From contig JALMLS010000579.1 in the NCBI GenBank assembly GCA_038496445.1, forward strand, positions 310,001 through 374,000: 64,000 nt of DNA, given 5' to 3'. Shown in pieces: positions 44,385 to 56,571 of this stretch. How positions within the stretch are numbered: the first letter of the stretch is position 1; each line of letters opens with the position of its first letter. Under the pieces are notes generated by a model. That model made no database searches. It was not told the DNA's origin and saw only the letters and a list, made by a program, of their open reading frames with translations. A program made the position numbers and the translations under genes. The stretch comes from Trichosphaerium sp. ATCC 40318 (Eukaryota; Discosea; Flabellinia; Trichosidae).

Positions 44385-47070
44385 ATGGCAAGAATTGCAC
44401 TTGTGCTCCTAGTTGGACTGTTAGGTCTAATATTTGCGTGCCAAGATAACGAAAGCGCTTGTAAAGAACTATGCGAAGGAAACTCAGGGTAAAGAGGAGT
44501 AAAAGAAAAAAAACAGCTCGACGCACGTGTTTTCGTATTGTCATAACCAACGTTTAGTTGTCACGTTGTTTGGGACGAAGAAACAACTCCTAAATGCCAA
44601 ATATTTGCAGACGGTACGTTTAGGCTTCATAACTTGTTACTAGCTCTCTAGAGGCGACGGCTTTCGATTAAAAAAAACGAGCAAAACTCTAAAACTAATT
44701 ATTTTACCAGAACATCCGGTTTGGCCAAATGACCCTGGTCCAAAAAATGAGTGCCAGAAAGGTAGGAAATCAGGTAAAGTGCGCATTTGTCATAAAGCAG
44801 GAGATAAATATAACTTTATCGAGGTTAGTACGACTTTTCTATTTTGAAAATTTTTCATTGCCAAAAAAAAAAAGATCCTCTCAACAACGTGGTTCATTTA
44901 CACTTTCGCTATTACTTTTCAGAACTTCCTGAATATAAATTGCGTTATGATGTCATTAAAAAAGCACCTATTGTGTCACGTAATATGTAGTTCTGCCACC
45001 GAAAACGTGTGGCTACGGACACCATTACAATACCCTTGAAAACTCACATAACAATTAACTCGCGTTTCTTCTTTTTTAACTTTTTGTCATAAGATGAGTA
45101 AGAATGGTATGAATGGACACGCGAAACATCCAGACAAATGGCCGGGATCACAGTTAGAACGAAACACTACTTTTTTGAATTGTAGGTGCAAGATAATAAA
45201 CACTTGCGACCCAGCTCCAACAACAACTCCACCGACTACTTCTCCACCAACTACTCTATCACCCACAACAGCCGCTCCATCACCACCAGAGCCAAGTGCG
45301 CTTAGTTACATCTTATTTCTTTATGGCTAACACCATGCCAAAATAGGGTGTCTTGGAGAGTTTTTCGTACCTCTTGAAAATCCATTTGAAGCGTACAATA
45401 TTTCAAGCTTCAACGTTATAAGTTTTGGGACTCTTGCTGGTGCGGATGGTAGTATTGAAGGTAGAGGTGCTTCAAGCTCCAATTGCGACATAGGAGACAA
45501 CTTTGACATTGGCACAGCCAATGATGAAGACCTTGAATACGGACTGGTATGTGGTATGTAATATTTTTTCATGTTCCGATATTTTTCTACTTTTGCTTTT
45601 GTTGTTCGCAAATCGTTAGTTTGAGCAAGGAGCTCTTATTATATTTTACTTGCTTTTACATGATGTTGGAACTAAATTAATATAGGACGTAATCTCCAAT
45701 GGTTGAGTGGGACGTTGAGCCCAGAAAACGAAAACATTTTCGTTGGTGGTAAAACAAGCAATAAAACCGCACCAGAATTAAAAGATCGTGTGTCTGGAGG
45801 ACCTAGAGATATAAACTATGTTTTCAGGTCAGCATACAATAAGCTGAAAAGGGTACAGTATTGTTTTCACAAAAAAAAAGCCATCTGAATCTCACGTGCT
45901 TCCTAGATTACAGATATGTATGACTCTCTGTCCATAAACACAATAGCTACAGTAAAGATAAATGCGTTGATAGTGTACCATCATAAATCCCTACCTCGTT
46001 ATGTATTGGAAGTACCTGCAGCAAAATGGAATAAAATAAGATACTTCTACTTCAGCCCAAGAGTACGTTATAGCAACACCCAATTCATCCAACTTACGTC
46101 GTTCTGACCATGTGATAGATTAATATGAAAGCGAAATTTATTGTAAAGATAACAAGCGAAGACGGAGATACCATTTCATTCACAAAGGCTGCATGGCCAA
46201 AGACATCATCAGAAACAATTTTTTATGTTCCAACACGGTCAAACATAGCTGCTTCCAAGCCTGTCCGAAGCTCTATCATAGCACCTACATCTTCACTAGT
46301 ACAAAGTGCTGGTACACTGAGGATTTAATCGCGATTGTATTAAGAAATGATAGGGTCCATAACAGGATTAGTTTACGTCCAGACAAGCCAGCTCTCACGT
46401 GTAAACTTGCCTGAGTGTTTCGGTTCTGAGCCACCAGACGAGCCTTCGTTTGATATTGAGTACACAAGCGATCCATCAGCGCCTGTTGTTAAAGTTAAAA
46501 CATCGTCAAGTGTGTCATTCGCGGTAAGAAAGCAAGATACAGTGGAGTTTGTGACTTATTATTTTTTTTCAGATAAAATCCAAATCAATAGAACTTGACG
46601 TTCTAACACTTGCAATGATAAACCAGCAAGGTATTGGGATATTTTTATATGATGACAATACTCCCACTGAGATAGGAAAGAGTGCTGGACTGAACGTACG
46701 AGATGATAAAAACCACTAACACTAATAGCTGCTTCAGGTTTCAACAACTTCGTCCGGAATCTCGTTCACCTTCAGGTTCACCAAGGAAATGAAAAATACT
46801 CTTTCTAGCAAGAAAAATACTGTTATAGTGTTGCAAAGCTATCTAGCAGTTGCTCAAAGTGCAGGGAAGCGTAAAACAGCTGACTCTGATGAATCAACTT
46901 ACTTGGCAACATCCGGAGATATTTTGATTGATAGTGGAAACTCTACGCTTGCTATTGCTTTAGGCTTATGTATACCCATTGCATTCATTCTTATAATAGT
47001 CATTGGCGCAATAATATACTCTAAACGACGATCACTTACATACAAAAGGATAAACTCGACATCACAATAA
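44385..47070 (+). CDS. Type I surface protein with choice-of-anchor-A-like domain
   Basis: The signal peptide (MARIALVLLVGLLGLIFA) leads to a small Cys/His domain, RICHKAGDKYNFIE spliced to MSKNGMNGHAKHPD, of a kind seen in bacterial secreted proteins. A PTT-rich stalk follows (TTTPPTTSPPTTLSPTT). The main domain reads SSFNVISFGTLAGADGSIEGRGA, CDIGDNFDIG, LVCGRNLQWLSG and ENIFVGG, which is the choice-of-anchor-A pattern of alternating short beta strands found mainly in bacteria. After further exons there is one transmembrane helix (LGLCIPIAFILIIVIGAII) and a short tail, ending at 47070. It is likely displayed at the cell surface. The exact chain of exons between 45.9 and 46.8 kb is uncertain. 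Confidence 0.72.
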
Positions 47071-47316
47071 TTCGGAAATTTCCTTGTTTTTTTTAAATAA
47101 CATGCTATTGCTTTTCCTTGGAATTCGTTTAGCAATTCTTCTTTGTTCTCTTATTAGAACAACAGACAAACACATGCGTTTATCTAAGGTCACGTGACAA
47201 TAGCGAATTGTTACCTTTTTTTTCTTAATTTTCTTGAACTGTACAATGTATTGTTGGTCACGTGCTCAAAACTTCAATCTTAGTCTTCCAAGTTCTTTTG
47301 GTTCGCATCAAAGCTC

Positions 47317-49685
47317 ATGAGTGCCATATCACTTCTTCCACCTGAAATTGTTGCACATGTACTGCTTAGACTGTTTCTAGGATACAGCGTGCTAAAAACA
47401 ACTTTTAGGTGCTTAAATGGTTACCATACGCAGTTTTATGTTCAAAAGTACTGGTACGGTACTTTAATCGTATTTTCTCGTGATAATGAGTTTACATTTT
47501 TAACCGCTCATCCTAAAACCAAGACGTTTTCAATAGGTTTGCAGACAGTGGAGCGATTTAATTTCATTGCCCATTGTATGGACGAAGCCGCTTTCTGTCA
47601 TCTTAGGATCAACGATCACCGAAAGTACGCATTTTTAAAGCCTCTTAAGTACCGATGGGCGATACAAGTCCAAATGATTTGTGAGAAACCCTAATCAAAC
47701 AAACAAAAAAGGTAAGTTTGCTATTACATATTAACATGCTCTTTAAGTGGAAAATACAATGAAATCATGTCAGTGTACATGGCAGATCATGCTAAGAGCT
47801 GTATTCCGTCCAACTATAACATTACTACAAAGATTTCCACCAATAACTAAGGTTTCTTGCTTTTTTTTTCTTTCTTTTTTTGTGATGTTAATAACGTTTA
47901 GATACTTTACGATTCTATTCAAAATGAAGAAAGTATCCTATGGAGAACTAATAATATACCAGAAACATTTTGTGTAAACAAAACAAAAGCGTTCACATTA
48001 GATGGGTTGGTTAAACTCATTACAAGCCCAGTAAATTTTGCAGCTGTAGAAGAATTCAAAGTACTCAAACGGTTCTATAGAATCAGCAAGCGCTATAACG
48101 TTACAAGTATGTAACTTCATACAAACAAATGTGTCAGAACTTTCTCACTTAACAACATTTTGGCATTAGGCTTTTTTACCCACGAATCTTGATTTCTCGA
48201 GTGTTATTCTAAATGCGGATTTAGGCGATGCATTGTGTTTGGCTGTTGCAGGTATTATGAACCACCCTGAGTTTGATAATACACTTGTAGATGCCCTCAT
48301 CAGCGTGTATGATAAAGATTCATATGGATACAGAGCATACAAGTACTACACCTCCCTCACAATACGTGACTGATTCTTACCAGAATCGTTCAATTCTTTG
48401 GGTTTATGCTATCTAATCTCCCTCTGCCAAAGCATATTGCCACAGAGGATGACAACAAATACAAACTGACTATTGAATTTAAGGATCTATTGGAACACCT
48501 AATGCCTCATCACAAATCTATTGTAATCGAAGCATTTGAAGATAGGGTCACACATTGTAAAGCTACTAATGCAAGTTGCCTTTTTTTTGGAAAACAAACC
48601 ATAATTTATAATATCTCAGGAATCACTACAACAGCTTTCCTGTCCACCTGTGAAACATAAGGTGAACTTGCTCCCCATACGTAGAACAAGTTTCAAGATT
48701 GAACCAAGTAGTATCTGGGACATACCACCAAAAGAACTTGCAATAGAGCGCACTCTATGCTCTCATGAAATGTATGACAAGTGTCTTTTTGCCGAAGTGT
48801 CTTTTTACAGTAAAAATACCCATGCATTTATTGTTTACTAGGCCCTTTTATTACTCATACACCTTAGGTTAAAAGCAATAAATATTGGAGAGTTCTTGTT
48901 CCTTGAAAAACTTCCTGCAGTAGAAGGTATCAAGGACATCTGTACTTTATTCAACGAGGTAAATGAAGGGCGAATTTTTTTATTCGTGTTGATTTTTGTT
49001 AGATATTTGAGTTTGTTTTGTATGCTGTCATCAGTGAAAACCAGTCCCCACAGAAAAGAGCTGATAAGTTATCATACCTTATACAGTTTGTGGATGAGCT
49101 TATAAAACTTGGAAATACAAACGATGCAATGGCTGTAAAGTCAGCAATAAGCGTAATACAAGATAACTTAAATACAACATGGAATCATGTGCGCTTTTAT
49201 ACTATACCCTATTTGTCTTACTGAATATACATTTTAGCTTTCCGCATCCATTGTAAAGAAGAGTAGTGATGCAAAGGAATTGTTGAGCAGAAATATGGGC
49301 TACAGAAAACTGAGAGATTTTATGAGGTCATCATTGTTTTGTTTTTGGGTTTTTGTCTTACTCTTTGTACAGCAAGCGAAGTGCTGAACATGAACCACTG
49401 GTTGATTACTTTGGTATATTTCTTTGCAACCTTCAATATGTCAACGATGGCTCTGCATTGGCATATACAACACACGGAAGGCTGTTCTTCTGTGCAGGAA
49501 AATGGCTGTTTAAGTTTCGTGATGTTGTAGCCTTCTATAATTCTCTCCAGGCTGAATATCCATACGTATCTATTCCAGCTATACGAAGAATGGTACAAGG
49601 TATGAAATCTCCATTAAGCGATGAAGAAATGTATCCAATAATTAAACAGTTGGAAAAGCAATTTGTAGTGAATAAATATAATTAG
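47317..49685 (+). CDS. F-box - REM - RasGEF protein (copy 1)
   Basis: The start at 47317 gives an F-box (ISLLPPEIVAHVLLRL). A GTGAGA donor near 47678 joins in frame to the exon ENTMKSCQCTW ... RFPPITK, then to a REM-like segment (FTLDGLVKLITSPVNF). The CDC25/RasGEF core follows: IWDIPPKELAIERTL, INIGEFLFLEKLP, RADKLSYLIQFVDELIKLGN, DNLNTTWN and, near the end, LVDYFGIFLCNLQYVND and LFKFRDVVAFYNSL. These match the order of conserved RasGEF regions, although several signature residues differ. It would activate a Ras-type GTPase. The F-box join is unusual. It has about ten short introns. A decayed paralogue is at 58555. Confidence 0.72.
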
Positions 49686-50375
49686 CACGTTTACGTAACT
49701 AATCAAAGTGACTGACCTGACTGAAAGCGAACAGACTTTGGGTTGACACCACTAGGTAATACGATACATCCTAGTTTTGGGGTATGCCAATGGTTAAAAT
49801 ACTATCACGTGATTAGGAAATCATCAATATCAGTTTGAAGAGTTGTTGTTAACATACCCGTTACCTGCTTCGTCATCAAGATTATTAGTAAAGGAAAAGT
49901 TCGCTAGCAGTTACTGTTAAGCAAATGCGAATTTTAACACCAAAAATAAACGCTATTCAATGAATACGAGTTGGCATGTTTTCTCGAAGGAACTAACTTT
50001 CTGATGAACCAGGAACGTAAATGCATGGAGTAATATACCACAATGATCCAAGATAGGATAGAGCTAGATCGTGTTTTAGATGGCTGAATAGTAAAACGTC
50101 TGATTTGATGATGTTGATTGTTTGGTCTACTGTTAGATAAGCGATTGAGTATTTAATCCACCGAAAAGATATGTTGATATCAGACATCTAACAAGCTTTT
50201 TTTAACAGCTTCTCTATAACTTGATGCTTTTTAAGCCGCATTAAATTTGGTTGTCCATTCTCAAACAATCATGTGATTTCCGTTTATTTTTTGCTTGACA
50301 CGAAATTCTAATTTGAAAAAAAAAAACATGGCATGTGAAGGGGCTTTATTAAAGCACTTTTAGCGATATATGCGC
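49686..50375. other. Intergenic, no gene seen
   Basis: About 690 bp between convergent genes, with one CACGTG at about 49806. No domain-bearing frame. Confidence 0.5.
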
Positions 50376-51122
50376 TTAGGTACAGGCATTACAATCGCCG
50401 TTGAGAGGCAGTACAACACTTGCAGTAGTAAGAGGGTGGATAGCAGCATCGCCTTTCCAACAGAAATGAAAAGAGTTAAAGATTTGTACTTCTGAGAACT
50501 CCCAGCCATCGTTAGCGAATATTTTCATCTCAACACCTTGAAGTGTCTTGTCTTTGTTCTTTGCAGGTGCGACCATGTAGAATACATCAACAGCACCTGA
50601 TTGGAACTCGTTGACTCGGGGATCTTCAAGAGCAGCGCTGTAAGGAGAATAGGTTCCATCAGTGTAAGCGTATCGGTACTTAATTGGAGCATTTGTTCCA
50701 TGGTATTGGCCGCTCTTTGTCTTTGTCATTATCATTGTGTTCTCGCTAGTAACCTTCTCGTATGTATCTCCGGGTGCTTGACTGTTAGTGTTCGAACAGC
50801 TGGTCATGTAGAATAGGTTGCATACACTTCCGTAGTAGGATGTGTAGTAATTACAGCGGTCGTCTGCATTACATAGTTGTTCACATTGAGCTTTTGTAAC
50901 TGAGGTATCTCGAGGGAAGGAACATTCTCCAGAACCGCCAACCCAACTGCAGTGTGTTACTGTTGATCCGGGAACAGAACCATCGCAGTACACAAATTGA
51001 CCGGCATGCATGTCTTTACGACAGCCAGAACAAGTGTTGTGAGCGTTGATAGTAATGGCTTTGTAGTTGAAAGCCAGTGCTAATGAAAAGCAGAGATAGA
51101 GTAGAATCGATGAATAGTTCAT
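50376..51122 (-). CDS. Secreted Cys-rich protein
   Basis: A single uninterrupted frame of 248 residues with a clear signal peptide (MNYSSILLYLCFSLALAF). The N-terminal half is Cys-rich (NTCSGCRKDMHAG, CSWVGGSGECSF, QCEQLCNADDRCNYY) and resembles PAN/apple or chitin-binding-like disulphide folds. The second half has alternating beta-type sequence (KYRYAYTDGTYSPY, GVEMKIFANDGWEF) and ends in DCNACT. No catalytic motif or membrane anchor. The codon pattern is more GC-rich than its surroundings, which is typical of a highly expressed gene. Function is unknown. Confidence 0.82.
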   Translation of the reverse strand: MNYSSILLYLCFSLALAFNYKAITINAHNTCSGCRKDMHAGQFVYCDGSVPGSTVTHCSWVGGSGECSFPRDTSVTKAQCEQLCNADDRCNYYTSYYGSVCNLFYMTSCSNTNSQAPGDTYEKVTSENTMIMTKTKSGQYHGTNAPIKYRYAYTDGTYSPYSAALEDPRVNEFQSGAVDVFYMVAPAKNKDKTLQGVEMKIFANDGWEFSEVQIFNSFHFCWKGDAAIHPLTTASVVLPLNGDCNACT

Positions 51123-53605
51123 GAGTGGAGGGGCTTGGGCGTAAAATAGAACTGTTGTTTGTTGTTTGAGGGTTATTGGTAAATGATCAACAATGTTGAC
51201 TTAAAGCACGTGTGCACGAAAGAAAAAAAAAAAACCAAACAATTCTCGCGCTAGTGAAAAAAGAAACGAGAATAAATACTATGTAATGAACAGCTTTATC
51301 GGGTTTTTAAACGAAAAAAAATACAAAAGCCCAAGTCCATTGGTATTGTGATACGCTGTATTAAAAATATCTCAATATTGTTAACTATTTAAATCCGAAC
51401 AGGTGGAAGAGTTTTGAGCTTGTTTTTGGCGTGTTTTAGGGTATTCAATGTGTTCAGTGAACTATTGAGTTTACAAATAATTTCGCTCTTCTGCCGACCC
51501 GAATAACTTCTATGAACTGTGTCTGTTTAACTGTTGGTAACAAAAATTTGAGCACAGAAAACAAACTCAAAGTACAAAGGGAGTGCTTTTTTCTCAAAAC
51601 CCCAAAAAAACAAGATTGCAAAAAGTGACTACGCCACACTTTTTCTTGTAGTACCTATCCTCAGTCCAAGTCCAAGTGCACTAAATATTCCACCAGTAGG
51701 ATCGCAGTATTTTAAACAAGGCTCTCACACCCGACAGCGCTATCATTCCCACAGTGACAGCATTCTTGTCTCCGCAAATCTCAAGTTATTTACAATGACC
51801 TTTCTGCTACCCGATATCAGTACCCCTGGGTGTTAAGAAGTGCCCTATGTTCAAGTTACATTGCAGTGTTTGTAGTTATATTTTAAGACTGCCTGACATC
51901 GCTCTCATTGTAAGAACGATCTTTTGTTTGCAGTATCACAAGTTGCAGTATGAAGTTTTAAAAGAAAAATACTGTTTCCATACTCTTGAGAAACCACTGT
52001 AGTTGTATAGTAGCTATACCACACAACAACAATGAATGAGCAATAAACCATGTGATTCAGAAGAGAGTGCTTGCTAAACAACACAGTCGCTCTCATACCT
52101 GATAGACACTTTAAATGTTCCTCCCAACATAAACTGTTTTTATGTTCCCGTCCTCACATCTTTCTTCACTGTTAATACCAACTACAGCGGTACATGGAGG
52201 GTTGGTGGAAAATAGAGGCATACCGCAACAATAGGTCACAAAAAATTAGCAAACTAGCTGTGCAACACTTTTTGATTTAGCAACTAGCGTGTATAACTTG
52301 AGGAGGACTAACGTCTCTTCATTGCTGATGCCACCAATAGAGGGTGTTTGTTAATTTTCCTACGCAATGAGAGAAACTACTAACACTAAAGTACATATCA
52401 CAAGAGATTGCTACAGAACCTAACTGCCAATAGCTCATCCGATTTTTTTCGTCCAGCGCTCACTAATATTTCAATTACACGCCCACTGCAGTATACGGAT
52501 GTGACGATTCACGAAATAGTTCTTACAACACTTCGCTCAATAATCACAGCGACTACAAAGTGACGTAGCAGAAAGTATTCCTGTTCAAAGGTTCAAAATT
52601 TGCTGTTGCGAGCCTTAGATTATAAATGCGTTTTAATCCTTTACAAGGCATAGATTTTGAGATGATAGAATTAATCTGTATCAAGCACATTGTAAACTGC
52701 AATTCTAATGCGCGGTAAAGACTTATTGAACACTCTAACTCAGGCCTTAAAATAAAAACTGCAAAGTTTTAGAGTTTGTCGTGTTGTTTAGAGGACACTG
52801 ACTTGAATAGAATTGATCTTTTTAACCTGAGATCACTTGAATAGAGTCGTACATTGTGATGACAAATACTCGTTACGCTGATATAAAATATTGCTGCTAT
52901 CAAGCAACACGTGATTTATAGTGGTAGCACCAATTTCTGACCTTACAACCACCAAGTAATCTAACTAATTCGAACTTTCATCGACACCAATCCACTACGA
53001 ATGAGAAACAGAGGGCTTTGTGCGTTTCACAAAGTACTAAAATGACATATCAAGGCCTGCGTACTCTAGAAGTGCTACATGTGCTCACAAACCCTTGGTA
53101 ATAAGTCACTCCGCAAAAACGTCGCCACACTTCAACAATGAAACGCTTTGTAATCTTCGCTGGCCTCTTGCCAGTCTATCACAGATACAAGTTGCGACCT
53201 TTAAACGAGCCCATAAGCACGCAGATTACCGCGAAGCCTACATTGCAAAAGAACATGATATAATCAGGAAATTCAATGCATAAAAGAGTCCGTTGATCTA
53301 AGCTACCATCAACAAACAATAAACTAAACATACTCATTAAGTACCAAGACGATCCAGACAAGGATCTGCTTTGTGTAATACCATGTGTCTTTGAAGCTTT
53401 AATCTGTGAATACTTCTTCAAAGACGAGCAACTTTAATCTTTGGCTGTACCTAGTTAGTTATTGCGGTCTTAGTATTCTGTAGAAGCGCACAGTCTTTTC
53501 AAGTATCTTACAAACTGGTGAAAAAAGATGGTTTAACGAAACAACAGACATGTGAAGGCAAGAAGGAACTTGACCTGTATATCTTGGGCACGGTGAACAC
53601 AAAAC
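51123..53605. other. Gene-free stretch of 2.5 kb
   Basis: I see no convincing exon, tRNA or repeat here. Small frames at 51454, 51905 and 53095 have no domain and no consistent codon pattern. Confidence 0.5.
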
Positions 53606-55841
53606 ATGGGAAACTACACTTACGCCATTTTACTAGCGTTTGTAGTGTACTTTTGTACTACAACGCACGCAAACGGTTCATACAACGTGCATGAAGCTAC
53701 AATAAAACGAGTACATGACGCTATACTTTCTGGCGAGAGCTGTACAAGTAAGACCGCACGTGCGCCTATTAGATTTTTTTAAACAATAGACAGGCATTGT
53801 AACAAAGCATTTGGCTCATATTGAAGCAAACGACGCACAGCAGAAAGCATACAACGCTATGACTGCCATCAACAATAACGCACTTAAGTAGGTCCCAACT
53901 TAATGATGTTGTGGTAATGTATCCACTAGGAGAGCCGCAGAATTAGATGCTCTGATAAATTCGAAGGCTACCCGTCAGAAAGGTTTGGCAGAAATGCCAC
54001 TGTTCTGTGTTCCAACAGTCGTAAAGGATAACATTAATTTTGAAGGCAAGTTTCCAAGATTATTGTCTGGCTATGTATGTGTAGCTCATTGAAATTTAAG
54101 GAATGGCAACTACAACTAGCGTTGAAGCGTTGCGTGATGTCATGCCACTCCAAACCGCACCAGTGCTTGAAGTCATGATAAGCAAAGGTCAAGTAAAATT
54201 TATGTTTTCCTATTTTTTTCTTAGCATTAACGTTCGAGCAGGAGTTGTTGTGCTTGGTAAGACAAACCTGGCTGAATTTGCCTTGTCACGACAAAACACA
54301 ATCAGGTAATACTAGTGTGGACTTTTATGATGGCAGCAAAATGCCGTTCTCACGACATTGTTTATTGATTTTACACTTTTATAGTTCTTTCGGTGGACAA
54401 ACAAAAAACGCTTATGGAACTTCAATTTATACCCCTTACGGTTCAAGTGGGGGAACAGGAACTGCAGTAACCGCAAGCTATGGTGTTCTAGGTATTGGAT
54501 CAGGTACATAGTTACTGAGTGACTGTTTAGTTGATCTAAGTGTTTAAGATTCTTCTGGTTCCATTCAAATGCCATCAAGTGCAGCTGCCATTGTGGGTAT
54601 TCGACCAACGAAAGGACTTATTTCAACAGAAGGAGTGTCGCCGCTTATGATTTTCGCTGATGTTATTGGACCTATGTGTCGTACAGTTGAAGATGTTGCA
54701 GCACTCTTCGAAGTTACTACATACGAATCTCTATTATTTTAGTTTTAACAAAGTGTAGGTAATGGTAGATGACCACTCTGACTCTGGAATTGACTATCTG
54801 GGTTATGTAAATATACATGGACTTAAGAATACTAGAATTGGTTTTGCTGTTGAGACTCTAGAGCGTGGAATACCAGATAGAGAGGTATCAACTTTATTTC
54901 CGTCACATTACAAAAATTATCTGTTTGAGTCAAGTTTTTGTTCAAACATTTATTATGGTTCATTTGCGATTCTTACCACCTTATGTAGGTTGAAGCATTG
55001 GTTAGATCATCTATTAATGCAATGGAAAAGGGAGGGGCTGAGGTTATTAATATTGAATTTATAGATGAATTTGATGTTATAGAAAGCAAAGGAAATCAAT
55101 ATTATGATAAGTGCTTCCCACCAGTACGAAATATGTTAATTCCTATTCTATTCTCACCTGCTTTCAAAAAGCAATTCTTTTACTTCTTTAACGAATATTT
55201 GGAGACGACAACCTCAAGTGATCTTAATATGCGAGATGTTTATGCTTCAGGTTAGTCAAGAAAGTTCAAAAATTAATGCTACTTTTTTATATTCGCCGAT
55301 TCGAAAGTTAGCTATTTCTCCTTTTTGTATTTTGAAAGAATGAAATGACGGTGTGCTGTGTTATATTCTCAATGGTTATGCTGATAGGTCAATTTCTGGA
55401 TTTTGTTAGACCTTGTTTGCAACGCGCTGTAGCAAGTAATGCAACAAGTGATCCAATGGGTAATGAAGATTGCAGAAACATGCTATCATTAAAAGCAGAA
55501 GCTGCCGACTTTCTCGATTTTATCATCGACAATAATAACTTGGATGCTATTGTGTTTCCTCTTGTTAATCAACCGCCTTATAGCCCTCCTGGGTGTTCTA
55601 CACCTCCTGGTATAGCACAAGTATCAATAACATTACTTACCACCTTCTTTTAGGCTACAGGCAGTTCTCTTATATTGCTCCTTTTGCAGGATTTCCAACT
55701 ATTACTTTGCCTATTGGTAACACGAACAACGATCTACCTGTTGGCTTCAACATCATGGCAAAACGATTTGAAGAGCCAGTGCTTATCAAGCTAGCATCAG
55801 GGTTAGAACATGAAATCAACGGTAGGATACCACCAAAATAA
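53606..55841 (+). CDS. Secreted amidase-signature enzyme
   Basis: The signal peptide (MGNYTYAILLAFVVYF) is followed by exons that build an amidase signature domain: TVVKDNINFEG with the catalytic Lys, VVLGKTNLAEFA, PYGSSGGTGTAVTASYGVLG with the bridging Ser, GSDSSGSIQMPSS with the nucleophile region, and VGIRPTKGLIS. C-terminal parts read EKGGAEVINIEFID and GFPTITLPIGN. The Lys-Ser-Ser triad is intact, so it should hydrolyse an amide, outside the cell or in a vacuole. The substrate is not predictable; fatty-acid amides and small amides are both used by the family. About ten short introns. Confidence 0.85.
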
Positions 55842-55869
55842 AAGAGTTAGTTTGATCATTGTTACAACT

Positions 55870-56422
55870 TTACATCCATCCTTGAATGATACGGACACCT
55901 GTTAATTTACATAGTAATTTATTGTTGTGACAACATAGCTTTCGGTTCACCAATATACACTGGTTACATCCAAGTGTAACTTGTAGTCTGTCTCCTACTT
56001 GCAAATTATCAAGATCTGCGCCAACTGGATTTATATCGTGCCTGTAATTGTAAAGGTTAGTTATTGGTACATCGCTGTTTGGTAAAAGGGTACCAGCAAG
56101 ACAAAGTAGGAACAGCACAGACATTGTTAATTGCAATTTCGCCATCAGGATCTATTGATACACTATGTTCAATGTAATCAACTGATCCTAATTGATCTAT
56201 TCTATCTCCGAACGGTATACATACATCAATACCGCCTGAGCTCTGGCTGAATATATCTGAGCAGCTCATTTCAAGAGTCACGATTTCTAAAGCGCAGTGC
56301 TCTGTAATGACATTATAAATAGTATCAATGTATGTAGATGTAAGCGTTGCTCTTTCTAATGAATATATATCTGGCATTACTGTGTGGCAGTTCAGTGATA
56401 AAAGCAAATGATGCAAATACAA
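55870..56422 (-). CDS. Possible secreted LysM-like protein, model uncertain
   Basis: Two overlapping minus-strand open stretches (56422-56057 and 56145-55870). The upstream one reads TLTSTYIDTIYNVITEHC then GGIDVCIPFGDR, which recalls a LysM motif with flanking Cys residues. The downstream one reads HDINPVGADLDNLQVGDRLQV, also LysM-like. A splice joining them is likely, but I could not find one that keeps frame with confidence. LysM domains bind chitin or peptidoglycan. A plus-strand frame at 56347-56559 overlaps the start and competes with it. Confidence 0.35.
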
Positions 56423-56571
56423 AAAAGTGTGGACAATGCAAATACATTGCTAACACAAATAACTGTGGATTTATTGATGTAACATGTGGAAGACCAGGAG
56501 GAGAGAATCATAAAGGTTCTGTTGATTTTTGGTGTAGGAAACAATTTATGCAACTGTAAAAAGTTTGTACA

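Noticed and set aside
51123-53605. Search for hidden genes or a transposon in the 2.5-kb gap
   Set aside because: Small frames only, with no inverted or direct terminal repeats and no transposase or reverse transcriptase motifs.
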